Assembly (NCBI GenBank): GCA_958430865.1
Contig: CAUDNR010002458.1
Location: 1,523-65,522 of the forward strand
Length of the DNA: 64,000 nucleotides
Direction of reading: 5' to 3'
From: Entrophospora sp. SA101
Taxonomy: Eukaryota > Glomeromycota > Glomeromycetes > Entrophosporales > Entrophosporaceae
Part shown: one piece after another, positions 50,413-64,000 of the stretch
Layout of the letters: the number at the start of each line of letters is the position of its first letter
Numbering within the stretch: position 1 is the stretch's first letter
Position numbers and translations under genes: made by a program
Notes under the pieces: model-generated
The model's input: only the letters and a program-made list of their open reading frames with translations
What the model was told of the DNA's origin: nothing
The model's database searches: none

Positions 50413-51194
50413 AAGCCACGCCATGTGCATGATGTGAAGAATCAAAATCGATTTGCCATGGCAAATATTCCTTTATAAATATCTTTGAATAAAAATGAAT
50501 TTTTCGTAAATACGAGTTCACGACCATTTAAAGACACATTACATGGAGAGAACCCATAATAGGCAAAAATGCTGTAAGCTGGTGTACAATAGCTTTACGA
50601 ATGAAAAATTGATCAGGCCAGTCCGCAATAATGGGAATTGCATGGTTGGAAAGATATGCTTGCATTGGTTCTTGATCATGTACGATTCGGAGAGCCTTTG
50701 TATAATCTTCCACGCTTTTCAAATTGCTTTCAATGAAATCGAAGAGGATGGCATTCTGTACACCAACCTATCATTGTAACTATGCAACGTTGGTCTGTTC
50801 ATGAGCTCGTCATTTCTTACCTATATAGACAGACTTGCATGCGATCACCATAAGAGGCACCAAGATTTGTGATAAATCGGTCATTGAGATGTTCCATAAT
50901 CAACTCATCATCGATGATTTTTGGATCCAATGCCCAATTACGTGGTATTGCTGACATGTTGAGACGTGGATTTGTTACAACCGTAGCCATATGTGCTGCC
51001 CAAGATGTAGTGGTGGTATCAGGTTGTCTCTGAACGTGAATGCTATGATAATCATCAACATTCAACACGAATACATTTTTTGAATGTTTTGTAAGTGCAT
51101 TCTCTACATATTTCTCATGTTCATCTGCAATTTGCTTCTTTTTACGATCTACTGCTCTTGATGTTGTAGTTACTCCAAGACTTGTATCTACCAA
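50413..51194 (-). pseudogene. Truncated relative of the 894-aa RING/Cys-cluster family
   Basis: An exon from about 51194 to 50818 encodes LNVDDYHSIHVQRQPDTTTT, then AAHMATVV, and ends at a GTAAGA donor. The next segment (about 50775-50528) reads NAILFDFIESNLKSVEDY, IIADWPDQFFIRKAIV and LPIMGSLHV, each aligned with the gene at 33458-36216. A frameshift follows GSLHV. The remaining frame (LNGRELVFTKNS...) runs to the duplication edge at 50412, where similarity stops. The C-terminal part, including the RING-like finger, is missing. Confidence 0.7.
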
Positions 51195-51490
51195 GTTTAA
51201 ATAGAATGCAAGGTTGAACTTAAAAGAGTTAATTTTGTATTATTTAAAACAAGAAGATAACACATGAACACTAAAATGGCCGAGCTGCTAAATAGAGTTG
51301 GTCAAAAAGCCCCTTCAAGCTTGGTTCTATTTATTGTAGCAATCAATCTTTTCACTTACATCTTCCACTTCCTCTTTCCCTTCCGCATTTGTGGTTTTTA
51401 TCTCCTAGGTTCTCTTTTTAAAAGATTTTCTACAAAATTCATATAACAAATGTTACATAAAACAACATGTTACTTTCACTAAGTTGTTGT

Positions 51491-51500
51491 NNNNNNNNNN
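51491..51500. other. Assembly gap (10 N)
   Basis: Ten N bases of probably arbitrary length mark a scaffold join. The gap lies between the two copies of the PRP43 duplication, so order and distance across it are not established by sequence. Confidence 0.98.
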
Positions 51501-51565
51501 CTTCTAAAATTTCCATTATATACATTGACTATAAATAATAAAAATTTTTAGAAAGTTTCAAGAAA

Positions 51566-51757
51566 TTAATAATTAATTAACTTATAATTTACCCTGCGAT
51601 CAATAGGAATGAATGCGCAAGATTCCTCTATATTAATAAATTCTCTACCATCAACAATTTTAAAAATCTCAAGTCTCAAATCATCATCCTTTTCTCCATT
51701 GTTATCATTTTTGTTTTTTTCTTCCTGCTTATTATAATGATTTTGATTTCCAGTCAT
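51566..51757 (-). CDS. Possible N-terminal exon of an unknown protein
   Basis: An ATG-initiated frame: a hydrophilic Asn/Lys/Glu start (MTGNQNHYNKQEEKNKNDNN) and then RLEIFKIVDGREFINIEESC and FIPIDRRVN, which has the texture of a structured domain. It stops at 51566, close to the gap. The rest of the gene would lie across the unresolved join. Family not recognised. Confidence 0.35.
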   Translation of the reverse strand: MTGNQNHYNKQEEKNKNDNNGEKDDDLRLEIFKIVDGREFINIEESCAFIPIDRRVNYKLINY

Positions 51758-52126
51758 TATTTTTATTTTTTAAAAAATTGAATTCATCTATAATATTTAT
51801 ATTGCATTACGTTGTAGATTTTAATTGAGAAAAATTAATTGCTGTATGAAATATGGTTTCATTCAGCGTGGGGAACATATGATTTTTATCAATCATACTT
51901 TGGTTTTATCACGCAAAAAAAGGAAATTTGATCCGAACCAATTGAACCAATTATATAAATTTAAATTTAAATTCATACAGTCCCCAGCGAAAAGAATGGA
52001 GATGGGAATGTCTTCTCTTTTTTTGAGTATAGCATTGCCATTTTCCAATTGAGATATTTATTTATTGTACTAAATTGCACATGGAATGCTATTCAAAAAA
52101 CAATGAAAAAAAAAAAACCTTAAATA

Positions 52127-52339
52127 TTGTTTTTCTGCCAAGAGGTCCGAGTTTGTCAAACAATGAATTTTCCTGATGACTTTCATGATCTCAAATTATG
52201 TGGAAAACCTAAAGGAATAAAATTAATTTTAGAAGAGCGTGAATTATGGCCAAAAGAAGGTTTAAGATTAACTTGCACTAATAAGAACATTGAAGCAAAT
52301 ACAAGTTATCCAAATTGTTGTGCAAGGCATAAATTATAG
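52127..52339 (+). pseudogene. Fragment of a DDE transposase related to the 29.5-kb element
   Basis: The open run has GKPKGIKLILEERELW, GLRLTCTNKN and NCCARHKL. It aligns in order with PKGMKIVLEERGLW, GLLRTCKECKN and GCCAFRIL of the intact transposase, the segment between the second and third catalytic residues. No catalytic residue and no terminal repeat survives. The divergence shows it is a different, older member. Confidence 0.7.
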
Positions 52340-53009
52340 ACAAGCACCATAAGTCAGTATTTTCAAATTCTTGATATCCTACTTAATAATTTGTCTAGAA
52401 TTTTTTTAAAAGAATTAGCTTGCCTTTCAACAACAACTGTGTTGTGTTATATTGTCATGCTGAATAATAAAATGAATCAAATATATAATTATGAAAGAAA
52501 ATATTTAACTTTCGTTATCTTGACAGCTAAAAGTTAGACTGAAACAATTTTACTACCATTTGGTTTCTCTTAACAATGTAATTCAAATGGCTAGTACTTT
52601 TGAGCTTTTACAACTTCCGTATTAATGAATAGCTTTCGTGTATAAGTATTTAATTTTAATTTCTTCTGATCCACTTTACTTGAAACGATACCAATGTAGT
52701 ACAAGATGGAAAATACCGTCATTCAACCAAAATTATCAAGAGGCATGATGGTAAATTCGTCTTAACCTGATTACTGGTTGGTGAGAAAATGGAGAAAACG
52801 TTTAAAAAAAGGGCTAAAAATTACTAATTTTGCGCATTATTTGCAATACTAACTTTGATTAAAGTCTGAATGGAGAACATTGTCCTAATTTTTAGCTTTC
52901 ATTTTAAAAAAAGAATCTTCAAATTTGTTACGTAATGAGTAAGATTAAAAAACTAAACCGCCATTCTTTTCGCCGGAGACCGTAATAAAATTTTTAGCTT
53001 AAAATTATT

Positions 53010-53300
53010 ATGCGAAAGGTTGATTATGTATGTTTAAACATTTTCTCTTTTCGATTGTTGGAACAAACTTTACACTCTGCAAACTCATCATGTTCACATC
53101 TCCACATTCTAGTTTATTGTGGGTTTTCTTCGTGCCGTTTTTTTTGTGACGGGTTAGAATTAATTAAAACAGGCGAAGATTACGGTACTGTCATTATAGT
53201 TTCAGATGCAGGGAAGCGAAAGGGCAGAATAAGAATCGTCATTGTAAAAATCATTATTGTTTTTGAGAAAAAGAAGCTTCGACTAAATCTATTTTACTAA
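53010..53300 (+). CDS. Unrecognised short open frame
   Basis: A 96-codon frame with LEQTLHSANSSCSHLHILVY and LIKTGEDYGTVIIVSDAGKR. No family recognised, no neighbours to support it, and it ends shortly before copy B of the duplication begins. May be chance. Confidence 0.2.
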   Translation: MRKVDYVCLNIFSFRLLEQTLHSANSSCSHLHILVYCGFSSCRFFCDGLELIKTGEDYGTVIIVSDAGKRKGRIRIVIVKIIIVFEKKKLRLNLFY

Positions 53301-55850
53301 CCCAATATTTAACTAATGTACAAATTTTATCAAGTATATATTTGGAGGCAAATTTTTATTTATCTCATGAAATAGATATATAAATAAATTATCAGATAGG
53401 TCCTATGTAATCACTGACAGAAATAAACAAACTTATTTTTGCAACTTTATATTATAATCATGTGATACAATCAGTTTATCGTTTAATAATAAGAAATATA
53501 TTTGAATTAAAGAAAAAAAAATTTTTCTGCCAGTAATATGTCGGACCATCTAATAATTCATTCATCAGGTATATAGGTATCGGATACCTATAGGCAATAT
53601 CCTTTTTTTCACGTGCCCGAAGGACACGTGAAAAACATATTGACCTACAGATCAGGTCGATACCTACCTGATAACAAGAACTATTCCGGGACCCTAGTAG
53701 AAGTGGAAAAATTATATTAGATAGAATCATTTTAACCATATTTAGTATCTCATTTAATGAATAGACCAGACCAAAATTTGTTGGTCTCAATGGACCCGGT
53801 TTATATTTGATGATCCTACTATAATTGATGGATGAAGTTGCTGCGATGTGAATGAACTTTGCAATACTCGTTCAAAAAAAATTAGATCTGGTACACTGTG
53901 GACAAATTTTGCCGTCACATTATGATTTGATATAACCATTTCTGTACTATTTACTAAGAAACAAAAAAAAATTTTTTATATTTGAAAATCATTGGCAGAA
54001 TTTTCTTGAAAATATTTGGAGTTTTTCGGGAGATTCATGATATTTTACTGCAGTGACATCAGTTACAACGTACCCGTTAATGTGATGCATAAAGATTACA
54101 AGATTGAAATCTGCTTGCTACAATCATAGGGCTCGTACAAGAACATTGCAGGCTGTGGCTTTTCTGTGATTGGCCATATTACTTGCAGAGTGAAATTGTT
54201 TATAAAAATTCTATAAACCCAAATCAGGTAGCTTTTCTTGGAAAAAAAATTTTTCTACAAGGAGAAAAGAATATTAATTATTATTAATATTATTATTATA
54301 TTGTATATTCAAAGCCTTTAACAAAGCGATCAAGTGATGATTTAATAAACATTATTGGGGCACTTTGTGTAACTAGTTATTATCTTTGCGCAATCAATGC
54401 CCCAGGTTAGAGAGAATTTGTTATCCATCAAAAAAATTTTTTGCCTAAAACATATTAACAATGAATGTAACAATGAAATTAAACTTTAAAAATTTTTACA
54501 AAATTTATTATGATTTATATTGAAAAAAACTTTCAATAATAAATGAATCATCATCATCATCTTATTAATTTACATTGTCAAAAAATCGTAAAGAACCACG
54601 GGCCAACATAAATTACTGAATGTGATTAATCAAGATGAAGTAATCAAAGATGATAGAAACGAATTAATAAAAGAATTGAAGTTTATTGTGCATTGATAAT
54701 TTACAACATAACACAACATATATCTATCTATCTCGATATTTACGAAACTGCGAGTCTTATTGAATGATCATTTAAGGAAAAAAGGATGCGGGTGTTTATT
54801 TGTTTTAATTTTTCCTTTTAAAGATCAAAGGCTCTCAACAAAAAAAAAACGTGAGAATTCTAATTTATTTATATATATTGAACTATGAAGAAACATCTTT
54901 GAGAATATGAACAGAAAAAAGTTTTCTTCTCCAAATATCGAATTGATAAGTTAAGGAATTCTTTAAAATGAATTAAGGTAATGATAATAATGATGATAAT
55001 AATTAGTTGCAATGTTTTATTACTAATTATTATTATTTTTTTCTTACCAAAGAACGTTAATAATATACATACGTATTTAAGTATGTATGCAAGGTAAATA
55101 AATATTCACATCTATGAAATTATCATCTTTGTTATCATTATTATAATAAAATAAAATGAAATAAAATAAAGTAAAATAAAATAAAACATATTTCAACGGG
55201 TACAATTATAATTTTTATCGAAGTTGTTAATTTAATCACGTAAATTCTATAAAGTCCAGATTTAATTATTGTAATTTTTTTAAAAAAAAAATCATTAAAA
55301 ATTATCTATAATCTATTTTTTTAGGTAAATCTTGGGTACGACAAATAAATAATCAATATATATATTATTATCTTTTTTCTCATTAAGATTATTATTATAG
55401 GATAGATTTCTTTATTTTTTTTTTTTCGTATCATTATTATGTTTTTATTATATATTTTTCTTGATAAAATTTTAATCAAAATTCGTTGATTATATTGTGC
55501 ACAAACAAATTTTTCGTCGTCGATTTTTCGTCAATATTTTATATGCGCGTAGAGAGATTGAAAAAAAAAATTTATGATTTTTTATTTTTATTTTTTTTTG
55601 ATTCATTTATAAATATTTTTTTTTCCTGATTCTTTTTTATTATGGACTTTTCTTTTTCTTTTTTTTTCCTCAATAAATATATATTTAATATATATATACT
55701 ATGTATATAAATTATTTTTTCATGATAATCGTGAATTCGAAATTTTGTTTGCTTGATGATCACTAGTTGTATTACCTAGAATTTTTAGCTATCACACAAA
55801 AAAATACAAAGCCAATTAGAATCCAGTGTCATTCAAAAATTTTTTTAAAA

Positions 55851-58862
<3,012 letters not shown>

Positions 58863-61395
58863 CGGTCTTGAACAAGGTAACCATATTTTTTGTATATTAT
58901 TGTAAAAAAGTTTTTTTTTATGTTTGATAATGTTTTTTTATAGCTGTTTATTTCTCAACACATTAAGAAATTTTATGATTAACTTTAACCATTTATTTAA
59001 TATAATAATGGTTACTAAATTCAGAATTTCTCAATTTTTATTATTATTTTAATTTTATTTAATTTATTTTTTTTTTTTTTTGCAAAACTAACAACTTTTC
59101 TCGTTCCCGAAAACTTTATTAGAAAGATATAAAAGTAAATAAAAAATTTTTATTTCATGTTTCTATACCAATCACTTTACTCAATCATACCTATAATGTT
59201 TAAATAGTCATTTATGAATTAAGAGTTTTTTAAAGGTACATAATTTTTGTCACGAGTTTAGATCAATAATCGCCACTACCGTTTTTTTTTAAAAAGCTTT
59301 TAATTCGTGGCCCGCCGATTGATGATGGAAATTCATTAATAAAAACCGAGAGGATCATCATTAATGTAATTAATAAATGTATTGTGTGACAAAAAGTTAC
59401 ATATTTATTATAAAAGTTTTGTAGAAATTATATCTTTGGAGAGGTTTTTTTTCATTATATTAAAATAAATAGTTTACTTCGGAGAAGCTACGGATTCCGG
59501 CATAAAACCTATATTAATATTAATATTAATATGTTATTAATGTTAATATAATTTTTTTTAATTTAATGTATAGTTCGAAATTTTTTTCTATACATTACTA
59601 TTAGTAATGTTTTCAAATTAAAGTGTTTTCAATGACATTCATTATTATGAACCCTAAATATAAGTTTCCTATAGTTACTTGACAATAAAATATCTTAATA
59701 AAATTCATAAGTTCTTTGATTTATAGCTTGTTTTTGGTGTTCTGGCTTTACAGCAGTATAATGTTGAATAGATTCTACTTTAGGAAATATTTCACCATTT
59801 TTATTAATTCTGCATGCATATTCCATATCCAGTGTGTGTGTTTACATTAAAGGTAGCTAGCTAGCAGAAAATTCGTGCAACAAAATTTGAAAAAAGAAAT
59901 TATTGAAACAAAATATACTTTTATTTATTATATTAGAATAATTCCATCTTTTATTAATAAATCATTGATGTTTTTGAGTATAATTCTATTTTTATTGATA
60001 ACCAAAAACAAGGCTTAGCTGTTTAATCATTTCCTTGTGTGTGAATTCCTTCATATACTAAATATTCATGATGGTCATGATTATTATTCAATACATTTGA
60101 TATTACCATTGACATAACAAAAAATTGTATCACACAAGTAATGATAATACCAAGATCATGCATAAATGAAAATTTTAATAATGCATGTTTACCCAGATCT
60201 TTGGGATTAACAAAATAAATTTTTTTTCCTGATTATCAATTATGGTTCCTTATGAATAATAAATCTGATGTTAATCATGTCAGATTTAAATTAAGAATTT
60301 CCTATCTCAAACATTCAGTTTACCATGAAATTTTTACGGGTGAAGTTTCCCCATGTTTGGAGGCTTTGGCTTTCCCTTATTTTCCTCTCAGACCAGGCTT
60401 GGCTGTTACCATATACTTATAATGATTGAGTCATGTGATTTTATAATCCAGCGACATAAAGAATATCATTGCTATTTTGGGATTCGAGATTTGGCATTTT
60501 AATGTCACTATACTTTCTAAAATTGGAATAATTTTGACCACTGGAATCACCAACCAATTTGGGCTGCATGTATATTGTTGAGACATTTTCAAGGTTTTAA
60601 TCATGGAAAATTTTAATTGTAAGAATTTGATAAAAGAAAATTTGAACAGATTTTTTGGAATTGTTTGTGTTATCTTGTTTTTTTATTATTCTTTTAATTA
60701 TTTGGAAGTTTGGATCAAATGTTCTTTAATTAAACAATTTTAATACAGTTGCTCACTTTACATTTTTTATTTTTATATCATGTGAATTCACTATAATGCA
60801 ATTGGTACTTACTATTTATTCATTGTACATTTAGTATTAACTGTAGGTTTATATTATCATTATCATTATCACTATCATAAGGATTATAGTTGGTGGAAAA
60901 TTTAAACCATGTTTACCTAGTACAATAATGAAATATAAGGATTGAAATATTTATATCAAAAACATCTGTGTAACCAATGTTGGTTTGATAATTACACAGA
61001 ACAATTTAATCTCAGACTCCTTTTTGCTGGTGGAGATCCCAATTGTCATTTATAGAATTTTCAGTGGATGTACAATTACTGATAATTTTGAAAAATTACC
61101 AGGATATGGAATTTTTTACATGAATTTAGTTTCATCAACCTATCCAAACTTGCTAACATCCTAAAGGTTCAGAACAACATAAATTCATCAGCTTCAAATA
61201 AGATGTAATTTATCCATTTTCTAGAATGACCATTTTTTTTGTTACTTTACAAAAATACTAACCCTTTAACCATCAATATTGACTTACTTGAAATTTTCCA
61301 AATTTTAGGTAACCTATCTATGTAGTTTCCAATAACAATATCAACATAACCAGGACCTAATAAGTTGCAAAAAGCAGATGTCAAAACAAAAGACT
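58863..61395. other. Non-coding part of copy B downstream of PRP43
   Basis: Same content as 47619-50151. No gene seen. Confidence 0.5.
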
Positions 61396-61403
61396 CTCAG
61401 GGA

Positions 61404-61607
61404 TAAAGTTGCTTGCTGGAACCTTTTAATGACTGCTGAAACTCTGCTGAAATTCTAATAAACAATTAGTGTGTAACCTGCTGAAACTCTGCTAATTGTT
61501 GAAATCCCTAAATGCAAAACTCTGCTGAAACTCTAACAAAAAATTAGTGTGTTACCTGCCAAAACTCTGCCAATTGATTTCCAGAGGAGTTTTGGCAAGC
61601 AACCATA
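61404..61607. mobile_element. 204-bp MITE with 8-bp target duplication (copy B)
   Basis: Identical to 50160-50363, with CTCAGGGA at 61396-61403 and 61608-61615. It was already in place before the large duplication. Confidence 0.8.
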
Positions 61608-61653
61608 CTCAGGGAAAGCCAAAAATCAGTGATCAATATCAAAGATGAAACAC

Positions 61654-62330
61654 AATGAACCAATCTGAAGAGAAGGATTCCATTGAAGAGTTGGGTGATG
61701 ATGGAACCCAAAACAAGCCTGAAGAGATTGTTGATTCAGGTACAAGTGCCAGTAAATTAAAATTGGTGAAAACCACCAGGTGATGAGAAAAAATTTGCTA
61801 ATTTAATCTTATCTGTCAAATCATATTTATTTAATATATTTATTATACGGGGCATGCTGCAACAAAACCAGACAAAGTGAACATTGGTATTACCAAAAAT
61901 TTCAGGGATCAATATGTTTGTTTTAATATCACAATTGTATCACAATGTAATGTGATCATGAATATTTGCTTTTTTTGCTTAGGATTATCTCTAGACAAAA
62001 ATAGTTAATATGAAACTCATCTACATCAGATCTACTATGGAACCCAAGAATTATAGTACTATCAGAAGAAAGAACAAGGTGAAAAATTGCTCCTTATATT
62101 TTCAAAATATATGATGCTCAGACACTGGAAGCTTATCTAAGAAAGAAAGGATTACCTATGAAATTTACCAAGAAAAATCATAACCAGTAAAAGAACCTTA
62201 TCACAAAATCATGAAGAATTTAAAAAGAAAAGAAAATTGGAAGGGAAATAATTCACTACCTAACTTATCTTTTAAAGATTAAAGAAATTAAAAAAGATTT
62301 TGTAACAATATGTGAATACGTAGTATTAAT
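61654..62330 (+). other. Short acidic frame at the duplication edge and downstream debris
   Basis: An ATG at 61654 straddles the edge of copy B and opens MNQSEEKDSIEELGDDG, then NKPEEIVDSGTSASKLKL before a stop near 61782. A GT donor-like site lies within it. Beyond it, to about 62330, only broken short frames occur. It could be the first exon of a gene trimmed by the duplication, but I could not find a partner exon. Confidence 0.25.
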
Positions 62331-62639
62331 TTTTCTTATTTCGCGTGGGTAGTACAAATTATTTTGAACATGTGTCACATAGAAAACACGAATTGATTTC
62401 GTGATGGATTAATCACACGCTTCGAACGTGTTACGTTCATTTATTTTATTTATTATACCAATAGTTATCTTTACATGCGGAAATAGCTAATATTATTTAT
62501 TATCATTATTAATTCATATTATTAATATTAAGTTAATTATTAAGCTGCAGCTTTCCGGGAAGCCCTATGGACATGAAACACCATATGCTCAAATATTAAT
62601 TTATATTTATATTTGACTCTAATTTGAATTAATTAAATC

Positions 62640-62876
62640 ATGAATCACAGAATCAAAAATTACACAATCTCTGACTTCATTTCTTCTTCTTCCAACTCAG
62701 AAGTTCACACTGAGGGTGCTGTTGACATTCCCTTTCTTTCAACATGTGTAAAACGCAATGAAATAAATAAAATGCACCACTGGATAATCGGCCAAACATT
62801 CCTTCATCACCATTCTCTCATTATCGCCATCATGATCCAACAATGTTCCGACCATGGCATCCATCCAAAAATCTGA
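62640..62876 (+). CDS. Unrecognised 78-codon open frame
   Basis: ATG-initiated frame with a Ser-rich start (SDFISSSSNSEVHTEG) and a His/Ile-rich end (HHWIIGQTFLHHHSLIIAIM). No family recognised; may be chance or a decayed exon. Confidence 0.2.
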   Translation: MNHRIKNYTISDFISSSSNSEVHTEGAVDIPFLSTCVKRNEINKMHHWIIGQTFLHHHSLIIAIMIQQCSDHGIHPKI

Positions 62877-62999
62877 TCACCATGTAAAAAAATATGTAAA
62901 AAAAAAATAATTAGAAAATTTTGTTTTCAATTAATCAATCTTTTTATTTATCATAAATAAAAATTGTTTTTTCGTTTTTCACTTATCAAAAATTATGCA

Positions 63000-63360
63000 A
63001 TCAGATATTGATCCAGAATTAATATATTACAACAATCATGATTATTATGTTTATATGGAGTAGTACTGCTCTAAGCCTAGAAATACCATCTTCGAATTCA
63101 CCATCTTTGAATGATTTAAATACTGCTAATTCTCAAACTCTTGCTAAAAAAAATAAATGATTTATGAGGAGGAAGTGAAAAAAGGAGTATTGCTTTAAAC
63201 AGGAAGGTGATTTTGTGAAATGTCAAGTAACTGTAAAGTGAGGTGATAAAGAAATTATGTGTGGAGAAGGATTGAATGTTTTCAAAATACTATCGCAGAA
63301 CATAAAATTGTTAAAGATGGTAGTGAAGTAAAAAAAAGATATATTGTTGATAATGATTAG
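63000..63360 (+). pseudogene. Possible BED-finger transposase N-terminal fragment
   Basis: Broken frames include SSNSPSLNDLNTANSQTL and then, past stops, EGDFVKCQVTVKCGDKEIMC. This resembles the first half of BED-type zinc fingers in hAT-like transposases of this kind of genome. There are several stops, no downstream catalytic region, and only weak similarity. Confidence 0.3.
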
Positions 63361-63439
63361 AGATTAGACTTGAGAATTTTTTTCAATTGATCGATTAACC
63401 ATGATATCAATAAATGCACAAAAAGTTGATGGCCAATAA

Positions 63440-63686
63440 CAGGGTTGGCATGATGGACCAATGGATCAGTGGACTCTGGTCAAATGCTCACTTGGGCTAT
63501 TGGTCTATTCAAAATTCACAATGGATTTCATCTGGTCTATTGGTAGTCCATTTATTTTATTGGTTATTCAGGGGGTGTGACGCAATAGACCATCAATAGA
63601 CCAGAAATTAATGGATCATCAATAGATCCAATGGACCTGGTCCAAAATCTATTGATCACAATGGACCCGGTCATTTGCCAACCCTG
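63440..63686. mobile_element. 247-bp hAT-type MITE with exact 8-bp target duplication
   Basis: The ends CAGGGTTGGCA and TGCCAACCCTG are inverted. GCCAATAA occurs exactly at 63432-63439 and 63687-63694. The interior is full of GGTCTATTGG/CCAATAGACC-like repeats and folds back. A stretch near 41916-41962 (and in copy B) with AATGGACCCGGT looks like a relic of the same family. An open frame across it is spurious. Confidence 0.88.
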
Positions 63687-63694
63687 GCCAATAA

Positions 63695-64000
63695 TAATTA
63701 AAATAAATTAATTTTCATTTTAATGCGCGCGTATATAATATTTTTTTTTCTTTTTTTCTGCGAATTAGGAGGCGTGAATGAAAATCTCGATGGCGTGAAC
63801 TTGTTCAAGTTAGTGATCATTTCAAATATCCCCCTACACACAATTTTTTTTTTCTAACAGAGAAAAAATAAATTTCTATTATTATTTTTTTTGTCACTTA
63901 TCAAAAAGAAATGTAGAATATGTAAAGATTTAATATTAAGTACAGAATTGAATGTATTTTCGAATTAAACATAATATTATATATATACTGTATTTTATTT
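63695..64000. other. Gene-less A+T-rich end of window
   Basis: Homopolymer T and A runs; no coding sequence seen. Confidence 0.5.

Noticed and set aside
63414..63599. 61-codon Trp-rich frame
   Set aside because: Lies within the 63440-63686 MITE.

Overview
The window is eukaryotic, very A+T-rich (roughly three quarters A/T by eye), with short GT-AG introns, no operons and many mobile-element remains. Orthologue types (Mob2, Prp43, Sec16, a WRN-like exonuclease), asparagine-rich low-complexity proteins, and debris of kinase, FAR1/MULE, hAT and Helitron families together suggest an early-diverging fungus. The nearest fit I can suggest is an arbuscular mycorrhizal fungus such as Rhizophagus. That assignment rests on recognition of family style, not on a search.

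Layout. 0-9.5 kb is a transposon graveyard: a LINE-like fragment, a 758-bp TA-flanked non-autonomous element, a Helitron/PIF1 helicase remnant, a Ulp1 protease plus FAR1/MULE transposase remnant split by a MITE, and a protein-kinase tail. 9.7-16.5 kb is a gene island of three well-resolved multi-exon genes: mob2 (minus, 218 aa), a WRN-type DEDDy exonuclease (plus, 514 aa) and an Asn-rich protein (minus, 511 aa). 17-24.8 kb is mostly repeats, MITEs and a broken lineage-style gene. 24.85-25.9 kb is an intact six-exon RraA-family aldolase-like gene. 26.2-29.0 kb is a decayed SEC16 C-terminal half.

29.5-32.2 kb is a complete DNA transposon (706-aa DDE transposase in four exons, matching terminal inverted repeats, TA target duplication). 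It sits inside the reading frame of a small Ser/Pro-rich acidic gene. 33.5-36.2 kb is an 894-aa two-exon gene with an N-terminal Cys cluster, a possible RNase H-like core and a C-terminal RING-like finger; a broken relative lies at 50.4-51.2 kb. 37.0-40.2 kb is a decayed hAT element bounded by C-rich/G-rich inverted tracts.

The dominant structural feature is a near-identical direct duplication of about 8.3-8.9 kb (41.5-50.4 and 53.4-61.7 kb), each copy carrying a complete PRP43 (DHX15-type) helicase gene. A 10-N assembly gap lies between the copies, so a real segmental duplication and two haplotype contigs placed end to end are both possible. The first copy also has a perfect 597-bp tandem duplication of the promoter, exon 1 and the start of exon 2.

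Exon chains were built by hand and checked for phase; they have no transcript support. I found no rRNA, tRNA or CRISPR array that I could support.
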